A stretch of DNA of 35,175 nucleotides from Hydrogenophilus sp. (GTDB lineage: Bacteria > Pseudomonadota > Gammaproteobacteria > Burkholderiales > Thiobacillaceae). Positions 17,291 to 30,594 of the stretch are shown one piece after another. Each line of letters opens with the position of its first letter. Within the stretch, counting starts at the first letter, position 1. A program made the position numbers and the translations under genes. The stretch lies in the NCBI GenBank assembly GCA_020692235.1, contig JAIMKU010000019.1:1-35175 (forward strand), in the 5' to 3' direction. The notes below the pieces were generated by a model, which saw only the letters and a program-made list of their open reading frames with translations, was not told the origin of the DNA and made no database searches.

Positions 17291-17331
17291 TCGGGCTGAA
17301 GCCCGATCTACAGTCCGACCTGCAAGTCCGG
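17291..17331. repeat. Dispersed GC-rich palindromic repeat, copy 1
   Basis: Perfect hairpin TCGGGC-TGAA-GCCCGA at 17291-17306, followed by a segment containing CCGACCTGCAAGTCCGG. The same words occur near 25101-25142 and in part at 34421-34454. The copy is placed so that the final codons and stop (TAG, 17308-17310) of the minus-strand DUF3617-like gene lie inside it. The rest of 17167-17290 shows no gene or clear signal. Confidence 0.7.
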
Positions 17332-17802
17332 TTGCTGAGTCAGCGGTTTTTGCCGCGATTCGCCTTTATCGCACGGGCCTTGTAGCGCGGCCTGGGTGTG
17401 TTCGGTGAAACCGAGCGGCGAATTGCCGTTGGTGCGTATGTCCAGGGTGAACGCCTTGCCGGTCTCGGGCCGCAATTCGATGCTGACCGGGATGGGCTCG
17501 CCCGGCCACCATTTCAATCGGCATTCGCCAGCCATCCGATAGACCTTTTCGTCCATGCGCTCGCTGTGTACCACGCAGCCCTTGCTTTGAATCCAGGCGA
17601 CGATCTTGGCTCGCGGATCGCCGCCGATGCAGGTGTAACTGGTGCCTTCTTCATGGCGTTTGACGTGCAGCGGCTTGAGCTCGCCGGTGCGCTGATAGGC
17701 CAGCGCCCATTTTCCGGGTGCGACCTTTGCTGCCAGGTCGACGTCCGAGGCGAGCGCGGTCAGGGCTGGAAGAAGTGTCAGCAAAAGCAGATGACGGTTC
17801 AC
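17308..17802 (-). CDS. Exported DUF3617-like protein
   Basis: A 164-residue protein with a signal peptide (hydrophobic 4-17, likely cleavage after TALA before SDV), so periplasmic. The mature part has PGKWALAYQRTGELKPLHV, then a cysteine pattern (YTCIGG, SKGCVVHSERM, AGECRLKWW, LQGPCD). This resembles DUF3617, a small beta-rich family of unknown function beginning PGxW. The match is by pattern, not certain. The start is GTG at 17802 with no strong ribosome site. The last residues (QPDLQVGL and stop) are encoded by a dispersed palindromic repeat, so the natural C-terminus was probably altered by repeat insertion. Inverted repeats lie 37-68 bases upstream. Confidence 0.65.
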   Translation of the reverse strand: MNRHLLLLTLLPALTALASDVDLAAKVAPGKWALAYQRTGELKPLHVKRHEEGTSYTCIGGDPRAKIVAWIQSKGCVVHSERMDEKVYRMAGECRLKWWPGEPIPVSIELRPETGKAFTLDIRTNGNSPLGFTEHTQAALQGPCDKGESRQKPLTQQPDLQVGL

Positions 17803-17838
17803 TGGGTTGCCTGGTTTGAGCGGTAGACGGGGTGTTTG

Positions 17839-17870
17839 ACTGCAATCGTTTGTACCGGTTGCAGTACAAA
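17839..17870. promoter_or_regulatory. Nested inverted repeats upstream of DUF3617-like gene
   Basis: Two overlapping inverted repeats are visible. TTTGTAC-N8-GTACAAA lies at 17849-17870, and ACTGCAA-N13-TTGCAGT at 17839-17865. Both have perfect 7-base arms. They lie just upstream of the GTG start at 17802 in the gap before proB's stop, where an operator or a switching leader hairpin could sit. No regulator is identified. Confidence 0.4.
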
Positions 17871-17915
17871 TGGCACATAAGAGACTGGTTGTAGTGGGTG
17901 CGGCAACCGGGCGCT

Positions 17916-20077
<2,162 letters not shown>

Positions 20078-20100
20078 TTAACCAAAATACGGGGTGAAAC

Positions 20101-20127
20101 AAAAAAGCCCTATCCGCAGATAGGGCT
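20101..20127 (-). terminator. Intrinsic terminator after rpmA
   Basis: A perfect 9-base stem (arms 20106-20114 and 20119-20127, AGCCCTATC and its complement) with a 4-base loop is followed, on the minus strand, by six T residues (20106-20101, counting the stem end). It lies 27 bases after the rpmA stop and about 35 bases before the obgE start. It would end most rplU-rpmA transcripts and reduce expression of obgE-proB. Confidence 0.85.
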
Positions 20128-20153
20128 CTATTGCATTGCTGTTGCGTGTTCTA

Positions 20154-20417
20154 TCAGGCCTGGAGCGGGATCACGTTGACCGTGCGGCGCTTCATTGGGC
20201 CCTTGATGCGGAATTCCACCGTGCCGTCGACCAGCGCGAACAGGGTGTAGTCCTTGCCAACCCCGACATTGAGGCCGGGGTGGAACTGGGTGCCACGCTG
20301 CCGGACCAGGATGTTGCCGGCTGGCACCACCTGACCGCCGTAGCGCTTGACGCCCAGCATTTTTGGCTTGGAATCGCGACCGTTACGTGAACTGCCGCCT
20401 GCTTTCTTATGTGCCAT
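20154..20417 (-). CDS. rpmA: 50S ribosomal protein L27
   Basis: An 87-residue ribosomal protein at the peptidyl-transferase region. The N-terminus [19 protein letters not shown] and [20 protein letters not shown] are diagnostic. It lacks the cleavable N-terminal extension seen in Firmicutes. GGAG precedes ATG 20417. It follows rplU by 16 bases and is followed by the terminator at 20101-20127. Confidence 0.98.
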   Translation of the reverse strand: MAHKKAGGSSRNGRDSKPKMLGVKRYGGQVVPAGNILVRQRGTQFHPGLNVGVGKDYTLFALVDGTVEFRIKGPMKRRTVNVIPLQA

Positions 20418-20433
20418 GGTTCAGTTCTCCAAA

Positions 20434-20745
20434 TCAGGCAGAAATGCCGTCGATGCGGATTTCAGTGTAGTTCTGACGATGGCCCTGGACCTTGTGGTAG
20501 TGCTTGCGGCGACGCATCTTGAAGATCATCACCTTGTCGCCACGACCATGGGACAGGACGGTTGCCTTGACGCTGGCGCCGACCACAATGGGCGCGCCGA
20601 CCTTGATGTTGTCGCCGTCGGCGATCATCAGTACATCATCGATAACGATTTCGCTGCCGACTTCGGCAGCCAGGGTTTCAACTTTAAGTTTACCGCCGGT
20701 AGCAACCTTATATTGCTTGCCGCCAGTACGAATAACCGCGTACAT
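20434..20745 (-). CDS. rplU: 50S ribosomal protein L21
   Basis: A 103-residue ribosomal protein with the standard start [20 protein letters not shown] and the C-terminal [19 protein letters not shown] that contacts 23S rRNA. ATG 20745 has GGAG about eight bases upstream. It is the first gene of the rplU-rpmA unit and is driven by the promoter at 20785-20813. Confidence 0.98.
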   Translation of the reverse strand: MYAVIRTGGKQYKVATGGKLKVETLAAEVGSEIVIDDVLMIADGDNIKVGAPIVVGASVKATVLSHGRGDKVMIFKMRRRKHYHKVQGHRQNYTEIRIDGISA

Positions 20746-20784
20746 GCTTCACTCCAGACACTTCGGCTATGCAGAGAGCGGCGG

Positions 20785-20813
20785 ATTATATCCACCTGCT
20801 AATGGAAGCGCAA
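20785..20813 (-). promoter_or_regulatory. Sigma-70 promoter of rplU-rpmA
   Basis: On the minus strand, -35 TTGCGC (20813-20808), a 17-base spacer, and a perfect -10 TATAAT (20790-20785). The predicted start near 20778 leaves a leader of about 33 bases before rplU. Spacing and hexamers are close to consensus. Confidence 0.75.
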
Positions 20814-20864
20814 ACGAAAATAACAGGTATAGTCCCGGCTGCCTCGCAATATCCCTATCTAGCC

Positions 20865-21266
20865 ATGACCGTGCCTTCGCTCAAACGTCGACTGGCTTGC
20901 CTGTTTTACGATGCCCTGTTGTCGGCGGCGGTTCTCTTCCTGGCCGGTTTCCTGGCCGTCGGCCTGCGGCCCGGCGCGCCCGGCGGGATGCCCATTCTGC
21001 TTTACCAACTCTATCTATTCATGGTCGTCGGCCTGTATTTCGTCTGGTTTTGGCGCCATGGCGGCCAGACCCTGGCGATGCAAACCTGGCGGATTCAACT
21101 GTTGACCGCCGCCGGCGGCCCGCTGTGTCTGGCTAAGGCCTGGCAGCGGTATATCCTGGCGGCGCTGACCTTCGGGTTCTGTTTCGTCTGGGCCCTGTGG
21201 GACCGTGACCGCCAGTTTTTGCATGACCGGTTGGCCGGCACCCGCCTGGTTATTAAGGCGCCCTAA
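20865..21266 (+). CDS. RDD family membrane protein
   Basis: A 133-residue inner-membrane protein of the RDD family, whose function is poorly defined (some members affect ion homeostasis). Seen: MTVPSLKRRLACLFYDALL with the Arg/Asp pattern, two hydrophobic segments to about residue 65, then GGQTLAMQTWRIQL, and the closing DRDRQFLHDRLAGTRLV, the second RDD signature. ATG at 20865 is chosen because it matches the family N-terminus; the frame is open further upstream across the rplU promoter. It is convergent with lptG, overlapping its end by four bases. Confidence 0.88.
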   Translation: MTVPSLKRRLACLFYDALLSAAVLFLAGFLAVGLRPGAPGGMPILLYQLYLFMVVGLYFVWFWRHGGQTLAMQTWRIQLLTAAGGPLCLAKAWQRYILAALTFGFCFVWALWDRDRQFLHDRLAGTRLVIKAP

Positions 21267-22336
21267 AGCGACTCCACGCGCCAGAGCGCGACCAGGGCCG
21301 CGCCGCTAAACAGGGTCAGGGGCAATAGTGCGGTGAGGACCGGCGGCCAGTCGTTGAGCAGGCCGATGTGGCCGAACACCCGGTTGAGCAGGTGGAAGCT
21401 CAGACCGATCATGATCCCGAGCAGTATCTTGGTGCCCAGCTTGCCGCCCCTCGGCTGCTGGTAGGCGAAGGGCAGCGCGAGCAATAGCATCACCGGCGCG
21501 GCCAGCGGTGCGGCCAGCTTGTTCCAGAGGGCGATCTCATAGCGGGTCGCCTTCTGCCGGTTATTGTTCAAGTAGTGTACATAGTTCCATAGCGTAGTCA
21601 GCGCCAGCCGGTCCGGGTTCACCATTAGGGCGGAGAGCAGGTCCGGGGTGATGGGCGATTGCCAACGTGCCAGGGCTTGCCGGTTGATCCGGGTGCCCTG
21701 AGGGTCGATCTGGGTGTCGGTGACGGCCTTCAGTTGCCACGCCGATTCGCTCGTCCAATGGGCCGATTCGGCCAGCCGGATGCGGCGCAACCGGAAGCGC
21801 TCGTCGAATTCATACATGCGCACGCCGATCAGGCTGGCGTCGGGCAGCATCTGGCGGATGTTGATGAAGGTATGGCCGTCCTTGGCCCACAGCCCGGAGT
21901 GAAATTGCTGGGCGATGATGCCCTGGGTGCCGCGCAACTTGATCTGCTGGGCCAGGCGTTCGGCCGGCGGGGCAAGGTATTCGCCCACCGCCAGGTTGAC
22001 CGTGCCCAGTACCAGACCGAGCAGAACCATGTGCCAGGCCAGCCGGCCGACGGCCAGCCCGGAGACGCGCATGACCGTGAACTCCGAGTTCAGCGCCAGC
22101 CGGACCAGGGCCAGAATGGCCCCGATCAGCGCCGCGATGGGCAACAGTTCCTGTATCCGTCCAGGTACCTGAAGCAAAACGAACAGGATGGCGCGGCCGG
22201 CGGTGTAGCCTTGATCGCGGACCTGGTCCAGCTCGCCGATCAAATCGAAGATGCCGAACAGCAGCAGCATGGCGCCCAGGGTCATGGCGAACGAGCCGGC
22301 GATCTGGCGGGTCAGGTAGCGGGACAGCAGATTCAT
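21263..22336 (-). CDS. lptG: LPS export permease LptG
   Basis: A 357-residue inner-membrane subunit of the LptB2FG transporter that extracts LPS from the membrane. Three N-terminal membrane segments (from MNLLSRYLTRQIAGSF), a periplasmic jellyroll in the middle, and three C-terminal segments (LAAPLAAPVMLLLALPFAYQ onward) match the YjgP/YjgQ family. ATG 22336 overlaps the lptF stop as ATGA; an upstream in-frame start would lie inside lptF. Partners lptCAB are at 9777-11594. Confidence 0.93.
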   Translation of the reverse strand: MNLLSRYLTRQIAGSFAMTLGAMLLLFGIFDLIGELDQVRDQGYTAGRAILFVLLQVPGRIQELLPIAALIGAILALVRLALNSEFTVMRVSGLAVGRLAWHMVLLGLVLGTVNLAVGEYLAPPAERLAQQIKLRGTQGIIAQQFHSGLWAKDGHTFINIRQMLPDASLIGVRMYEFDERFRLRRIRLAESAHWTSESAWQLKAVTDTQIDPQGTRINRQALARWQSPITPDLLSALMVNPDRLALTTLWNYVHYLNNNRQKATRYEIALWNKLAAPLAAPVMLLLALPFAYQQPRGGKLGTKILLGIMIGLSFHLLNRVFGHIGLLNDWPPVLTALLPLTLFSGAALVALWRVESL

Positions 22337-23415
22337 CGCGGCCTCCGGCCCAGCGGCCGACCATAACGCCACCAGAATGCCGCTGCCAGCGCCGCGCAGG
22401 CCAGGCCGTGGACCAGAAGCTGGCTGCTCCAGGCATTCATCAGGCCGCGCGAGACCCAGGTCTGGCTGATGCCCATGACGTTGTTGTAGAGGGTGTAGAT
22501 CAGCGCCGCCAGGAGGATGTTGAAGGACCGGCCAATGCGCGGGTTGTAGACGCTGAGCGGGATGGCGAACAGGGCCAGGATCAAGGCGCTGACCGGATAA
22601 CCCAGGCGCCAGACCAGTTCCGACTGGTTGCCCGGAGTGGGATCGCGCAACAGGTCCAGGGTGCCGAGTTCGCGTGGTTGGGCCAGTCTCTGTGTCAGTT
22701 GGCCCGGATCGAGGCGGAAGCCGTAATGGCTGAATTCCATGACCCGGTAGTCGGCAGTGCCAGGCGTGCCTTCGTAGCGGCGACCCTGTTGCATGACCAG
22801 AAAATGGTCGCCGTCGGACATGGCCTGAACCTTGCCCTGGGTGGCGACGACGATGCCGGTGCGGCCATTCTGCTCCGACTGGATGAAGATGTTGCCGATG
22901 CTGGGACTGTCCTCCTTGACCTCCTCAACGAAGTAGACCCGCTTGCCCTGGCTGGTTTCAGCGAATATGCCGGGGGTGAGTTTGATATCTTCCTGCTTCT
23001 GCCAAGATAGATCGGATTCGAAATCCGCTTTTTGCCTGGAGACCCAGGGAATGACCGCCAGACTGAGGCCGGCGATAATCAGGACGATGGGCAGGGCCAG
23101 GCGCAGGATCGGTCGCACCCAGGCGCTGGGCGGCAGCCCGGCCCCGAACCAGATCACCATCTCGCTGTCCTGCCAGTAGCGGGCCAGGGTCAGGAGCACC
23201 CCGGCGAACAGCGCCAGCGACAGCAGGATGGGCAGCAAGCGCAGATAACCGAAGCCGATGAACGGGATGACCGCCGCGACCTCGAACTCGCCCAGGGCTG
23301 CGGCGCCCAGGATACGCACCGACAAGGTGACCAGCAGGATGGCGGACAATACGCCCAGGGCGATACCGGCGGTGGCCGTTATTTCCTTCAGCATGGCTCG
23401 CTGGTAGAGACGCAT
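22333..23415 (-). CDS. lptF: LPS export permease LptF
   Basis: A 360-residue partner of LptG with the same layout: MRLYQRAMLKEITATAGIALGV at the N-terminus, membrane segments near 15-35, 50-75 and 95-120, a periplasmic jellyroll, then three closing membrane segments with ALFAIPLSVYNPRIGRSFN. ATG 23415 matches the family start; an upstream in-frame start is less likely. It is divergent from pepA across about 107 bases, a common arrangement in Beta- and Gammaproteobacteria. Confidence 0.93.
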   Translation of the reverse strand: MRLYQRAMLKEITATAGIALGVLSAILLVTLSVRILGAAALGEFEVAAVIPFIGFGYLRLLPILLSLALFAGVLLTLARYWQDSEMVIWFGAGLPPSAWVRPILRLALPIVLIIAGLSLAVIPWVSRQKADFESDLSWQKQEDIKLTPGIFAETSQGKRVYFVEEVKEDSPSIGNIFIQSEQNGRTGIVVATQGKVQAMSDGDHFLVMQQGRRYEGTPGTADYRVMEFSHYGFRLDPGQLTQRLAQPRELGTLDLLRDPTPGNQSELVWRLGYPVSALILALFAIPLSVYNPRIGRSFNILLAALIYTLYNNVMGISQTWVSRGLMNAWSSQLLVHGLACAALAAAFWWRYGRPLGRRPR

Positions 23416-23457
23416 ATTTTGACTTTTGCCTGCCGCGCTGGAAAGATTGACCAACCG

Positions 23458-23490
23458 AAGCGAATCGCCATGCAGTCTGGCGAGTCGCTT
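23458..23490. promoter_or_regulatory. Inverted repeat between lptF and pepA
   Basis: Twelve-base arms (23458-23469, AAGCGAATCGCC, and 23479-23490) are complementary at 11 of 12 positions around a 9-base loop. Each arm is itself near-palindromic around GCGA-TCGC. It sits in the divergent lptF/pepA gap, ending 32 bases before the pepA start. It may be an operator or a leader hairpin; no regulator is known. Confidence 0.45.
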
Positions 23491-23522
23491 GCTTACTCTC
23501 AGAAATCATTCAGGAGTTTGCC

Positions 23523-25010
23523 GTGGAATTTAGCATAAAAAGCACTAGCCCAGATAAGCACAAGACCGCCTGCGCGGTGCTGGGCATCTACCAGCAACGC
23601 AAGCTGACCCCGGCCGCCAGGGCGCTGGACCAGGCCGCTGGCGGCATCGTGAGCGAGCTTCTGAAACGCGGCGACTGCGACGGCAAGCCCGGCTCGACCC
23701 TGCTTGTCCAGGCGCCCGCAGGCGCGCCCTGCGAGCGGATTGTGCTGGTCGGTCTGGGTAAGGAAAAGGAGGTCTCCGACAATATCTACTGCGACGCCGT
23801 CCGCGCCGCGCTCAAGGCAATTGGCGGCACCGGCGTCCGTGAAGTCAGCAGCTATCTGGCCGAGGTCCAGGTTGGCCAGCGCGACCTGGACTGGAAGATC
23901 GAGCAGGCGGCCCTGGTGGCCGGCGAGACGCTGTACCGCTTTGATCAGCTAAAAAGCGAAAAAGACGATGCCAGGCCGGCCTTGCACAAATTGACCCTGA
24001 TGATCACAGCCGCCGAGACCAAGGCAGCCGAGGCGGCCGTCGCGCGCGGCCAGGCCATCGTCAAGGCCATGAACCTGGCCAAGGACCTCGGCAACCTGCC
24101 CGGCAATATCTGCACCCCGACCTATCTGGCCAACCAGGCCAAGGCAGTGGCCAAGGCCAACGGCCTGAAGATTCAGGTACTGGAACAGAAGGACCTGGAA
24201 AAGCTCGGTATGGGCTCGTTCCTGTCGGTGGCCAAGGGCTCCGAGCAGCCGCCCAGGTTCATCGTCATGCACTACCACGGCGGCGCCAAGGGCGAAAGGC
24301 CGGTGGTTCTGGTCGGCAAGGGCATCACCTTCGACTCCGGTGGCATCTCGCTCAAGCCCGGCGCCGAGATGGACGAGATGAAGTACGACATGTGCGGCGC
24401 GGCCTCGGTCCTGGGGTCCATGCAAGCCCTGGCCGAACTTGCCTTGCCCCTGAATGTGGTCGGGCTCATCCCGACCTGCGAAAACCTGCCCTCCGGCCGC
24501 GCCAACAAGCCGGGCGACATCGTCACCTCGATGTCCGGCCAGACCATCGAGGTGCTCAATACCGACGCCGAGGGCCGTCTCATACTGTGCGATGCGCTGA
24601 CCTATGCCGAGCGCTTCGACCCCGCTGCAGTGATCGACATCGCCACCCTGACCGGTGCCTGCGTGATCGCCCTGGGCCATGTGGTGTCCGGCCTTCTAGC
24701 CAACGACGACGACCTGGCCCGCGAGGTGTTCCAGGCGGGCGAGTCGTCCGGCGACCGCTGCTGGCAATTGCCGTTGCACGACGACTATCAGGAACAGCTC
24801 AAGAGCAACTTTGCCGATATGGCCAACATCGGCGGTCGCCCGGCCGGCACCATTACCGCGTCGGCCTTTTTGTCGCGCTTTGCCAAAAAGTACAAGTGGG
24901 CCCACCTGGACGTCGCCGGCACGGCCTGGAAGTCCGGCAAGGAAAAAGGCGGCACCGGCCGGCCGGTGCCCTTGCTGGTGCATTTCCTGGCCGGCCGGGT
25001 GAAGAAGTAA
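23523..25010 (+). CDS. pepA: Leucyl aminopeptidase (M17)
   Basis: A 495-residue cytosolic hexameric metallo-aminopeptidase. The C-terminal catalytic domain carries VGKGITFDSGGISLKPG, the M17 signature NTDAEGRL, and metal ligands in MDEMKYDMCGAASVLG. The N-terminal macro-like domain covers roughly 1-160. The start is GTG 23523 with AGGAG eight to nine bases upstream. E. coli PepA also binds DNA at carAB and cer sites; here carA lies just downstream, so such a link is possible but not shown. holC, which often follows pepA, is absent. Confidence 0.96.
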   Translation: MEFSIKSTSPDKHKTACAVLGIYQQRKLTPAARALDQAAGGIVSELLKRGDCDGKPGSTLLVQAPAGAPCERIVLVGLGKEKEVSDNIYCDAVRAALKAIGGTGVREVSSYLAEVQVGQRDLDWKIEQAALVAGETLYRFDQLKSEKDDARPALHKLTLMITAAETKAAEAAVARGQAIVKAMNLAKDLGNLPGNICTPTYLANQAKAVAKANGLKIQVLEQKDLEKLGMGSFLSVAKGSEQPPRFIVMHYHGGAKGERPVVLVGKGITFDSGGISLKPGAEMDEMKYDMCGAASVLGSMQALAELALPLNVVGLIPTCENLPSGRANKPGDIVTSMSGQTIEVLNTDAEGRLILCDALTYAERFDPAAVIDIATLTGACVIALGHVVSGLLANDDDLAREVFQAGESSGDRCWQLPLHDDYQEQLKSNFADMANIGGRPAGTITASAFLSRFAKKYKWAHLDVAGTAWKSGKEKGGTGRPVPLLVHFLAGRVKK

Positions 25011-25100
25011 GGGCTGTCCCCCCTCTCTCCGCGCGGCTGAGATTCGCGGCTGCCGCCGCAAAAAAGCTTGACGGCAGGGGGCCGGTGTAGGGCGTGGGTT

Positions 25101-25142
25101 GGTCGGAATGAAGCCCGACCTGCAAGCCCGACAAGTCCGACT
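25101..25142. repeat. Dispersed GC-rich palindromic repeat, copy 2
   Basis: Contains GTCGGAATGAAGCCCGAC (imperfect palindrome, 25102-25119), then CCTGCAAGCCCGACAAGTCCG. It shares GAAGCCCGA, CCTGCAAG and AAGTCCG words with copy 1. It lies between pepA and the carA promoter and overlaps no plausible gene. Confidence 0.65.
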
Positions 25143-25170
25143 GGCGGGGCAGTTTGCGCACTGCCTTCGA

Positions 25171-25199
25171 TTGATTGCGGCAATGGGCCCAGGTATAAT
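25171..25199 (+). promoter_or_regulatory. Sigma-70 promoter of carAB
   Basis: -35 TTGATT (25171-25176), a 17-base spacer, and -10 TATAAT (25194-25199). The predicted start is near 25206, giving a leader of about 72 bases to the carA TTG at 25278. It is among the best promoter matches in the window. Confidence 0.75.
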
Positions 25200-25226
25200 C
25201 GCCTGCATGTCAGAGCAGTATTTCAG

Positions 25227-25250
25227 CGGGGTGGGCGCGAGCCCGTCCCG
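25227..25250 (+). promoter_or_regulatory. Strong leader hairpin with GNRA loop before carA
   Basis: In RNA, 25227-25236 pairs with 25241-25250 over ten positions (eight Watson-Crick pairs and two central G-U wobbles) around the tetraloop GCGA, a GNRA loop. It lies within the predicted carA leader, 27 bases before the start. No T-run follows, so it is not an intrinsic terminator. Confidence 0.55.
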
Positions 25251-25277
25251 CTTGTCATGTCTACAGCAGGAGTTATC

Positions 25278-26440
25278 TTGGTTTCCTTCGCGCCCGCGAT
25301 CCTTACCCTTGCCGACGGCTCGATCTTCAGAGGCTATGCCATCGGCGCCGATGGCGTCGGCATCGGTGAGGTGGTGTTCAATACCGCGATGACCGGCTAT
25401 CAGGAAATCCTGACCGATCCGTCCTATTGCCGGCAGATCGTCACCCTGACCTATCCCCACATCGGCAATGTCGGCGCCAACCCCGAGGATGACGAATCGG
25501 GGCGGATTCACGCCGCCGGCCTGGTCATTCGCGACCTGCCGCTCATGGCCAGCAATTTCCGCATGAGCCAGCCCCTGCCTGACTATCTCAGAGAGCAGAA
25601 CGTGGTTGCCATCGCCGGTATCGACACCCGCCGGCTGACCCGGCTGCTGCGCGAGAAGGGCGCCCAGAACGGCTGCATCATGGCCGGCCCAAGTGTCTTG
25701 ACTGAGGCCGATGAGGCCGAGGCGTTGCGTCTGGCCCGGGGCTGCCCGAGCATGGCCGGACTGGACCTGGCCCAGGTGGTGACGTGCGACCGGGTACATG
25801 ACTGGAGCGAAGGCGAATGGGCCTTGGGCAAGGGCTTCACCAAGCCCGCGCAAACGCCGTATCACGTGGTCGCCTACGACTACGGCGTCAAACGAAATAT
25901 CCTCAGAATGCTGACCAGTCGCGGTTGCCGAGTCACCGTGGTGCCGGCCAAAACCCCGGCCGCCGAGGTGTTGGCCATGCAGCCGGACGGGGTGTTTCTG
26001 TCCAATGGCCCCGGCGACCCGGAGCCGTGCGCTTACGCTATTCAGGCCATCCAGGCGATCCTGGCCGCCGGGGTGCCGACTTATGGCATCTGTCTCGGCC
26101 ACCAGTTGCTCGGCCTGGCCTCCGGTGCCCGGACGGTAAAGATGAAGTTCGGCCATCACGGCGCCAACCATCCGGTCCAGGACCTGGACAGCAAGCGGGT
26201 GTCGATCACCAGCCAGAACCACGGCTTTGCGGTGGATGCGACCACCTTGCCGGCCAACCTGCGCGCCACCCATGTCTCGCTATTCGACGGCAGCTTGCAG
26301 GGCCTCGCCCGCACCGATTGTCCGGCCTTTAGTTTCCAGGGTCATCCGGAGGCAAGTCCCGGACCCCATGACGTTGGCTACCTGTTTGACCGCTTCGTCG
26401 CCATGATGCGGGCGCACATGAATGCCTCGGAGAGCGAGTA

Positions 26441-26441
<1 letters not shown>
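25278..26441 (+). CDS. carA: Carbamoyl-phosphate synthase small (glutaminase) subunit
   Basis: Hydrolyses glutamine and channels ammonia to CarB for arginine and pyrimidine synthesis. The N-terminal CPSase domain starts [15 protein letters not shown]. The class I glutamine amidotransferase domain has nucleophile Cys272 ([11 protein letters not shown]) and His356/Glu358 ([11 protein letters not shown]). I choose TTG 25278 because AGGAG lies five bases upstream and the family begins near SFAPA; ATG 25257 is in frame but lacks a ribosome site. That gives 387 residues, a normal length. The stop overlaps the carB ATG by one base. Confidence 0.96.
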
Positions 26442-29644
<3,203 letters not shown>

Positions 29645-29662
29645 GCGGGCGGAGGATGCGAT

Positions 29663-30139
29663 ATGCATAAAGTACCATTGACCGTTATCGGCGCGGAGCT
29701 GCTCAAGAGTGAGCTGCAACGCCTCAAATCCGTGGAGCGGCCGGGCGTCATCGCCGCCATTGCCGAGGCCCGTTCCCACGGTGACCTGTCCGAGAATGCC
29801 GAATACGATGCCGCCAAGGAAAAGCAAGGCTTCGTCGAAGACCGCATCAAGGACCTGGAAGGCAAGCTGGCCAATGCCCAGATCATTGACCCGCGTCACC
29901 TCGATGCCGAAGGTCGGGTAGTGTTCGGCGCCACCGTTGAACTGGTCGATGCCGAGACCGGCGACGAGGTGAAGTATCAGATCGTCGGTAACGACGAGGC
30001 CGACATCAAGGCGGGCAAGATATCGGTGTCCTCGCCCATCGCCCGCGCCCTGATCGGCAAGTACGCCGGCGACGTGGCCGACGTAAACGCGCCGGGTGGC
30101 CTGCGCCACTATGAAATCATCGAGGTGCACTACATCTGA
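29663..30139 (+). CDS. greA: Transcript cleavage factor GreA
   Basis: A 158-residue factor that enters the RNA polymerase secondary channel and rescues backtracked complexes. The N-terminal coiled coil carries the catalytic acidic tip [15 protein letters not shown] (Asp41, Glu44). The C-terminal FKBP-like domain ends in [29 protein letters not shown] lies upstream of ATG 29663. Its TGA overlaps the start of the next gene by one base. Confidence 0.97.
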   Translation: MHKVPLTVIGAELLKSELQRLKSVERPGVIAAIAEARSHGDLSENAEYDAAKEKQGFVEDRIKDLEGKLANAQIIDPRHLDAEGRVVFGATVELVDAETGDEVKYQIVGNDEADIKAGKISVSSPIARALIGKYAGDVADVNAPGGLRHYEIIEVHYI

Positions 30140-30594
30140 TGAAAAACCTGCCTGAACTCTTTTCCTTCTGGGCCGTCGCACTTTGGGTTGGCGGCCTCTG
30201 GGCCATTGGCTATCTGGCCGCGCCGGTCCTGTTCTACCAACTGGACGACAGGATGCTGGCCGGTCGCCTGGCGGGCCATATGTTTACCTGGATCGCCTTG
30301 TTTGGCATCGCCTGCGCGGCTTGGCTATTGGCGTTTCGCCTGTCCCGGTTTGGCGGCCAGGCATTCAAGCAGGGCTTTTTCTGGATCGTGCTGGTCATGC
30401 TGCTCTTGACCCTGGCCCAGCACTTCGGCATCCAGCCCATCCTGCAACAATTAAAGGATCAGGCCATGCCCCAGGACGTGATGCAGAGCCTGTTCAAGGA
30501 CCGCTTCGCAGCCTGGCATGGCTGCTCCAGCGTGGTTTACCTGATCGAGTCGGTGCTCGGCCTGGCCCTGGTGGCCAAGCAAAATTCAAGGTAG
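30139..30594 (+). CDS. DUF4149 family membrane protein
   Basis: A 151-residue inner-membrane protein with four predicted helices: FWAVALWVGGLWAIGYLAAP, then near 45-65, 73-95 and 125-147. DUF4149 proteins share the N-terminal W-x-G-G-L/M-W pattern and a conserved location between greA and yhbY in Betaproteobacteria, but have no established function. The start is coupled to the greA stop. Its 3' end overlaps the convergent yhbY gene by nine bases. Confidence 0.85.
   Translation: MKNLPELFSFWAVALWVGGLWAIGYLAAPVLFYQLDDRMLAGRLAGHMFTWIALFGIACAAWLLAFRLSRFGGQAFKQGFFWIVLVMLLLTLAQHFGIQPILQQLKDQAMPQDVMQSLFKDRFAAWHGCSSVVYLIESVLGLALVAKQNSR

Noticed and set aside
25207-25392. Possible leader peptide ORF starting at the predicted carA transcription start
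   Set aside because: It overlaps carA in another frame for over 100 bases, has no ribosome site and no run of arginine or other regulatory codons.
24696-26273. Minus-strand 525-codon open frame spanning pepA end to carA
   Set aside because: Covers two real plus-strand genes, a promoter and a repeat; composition is that of a shadow.
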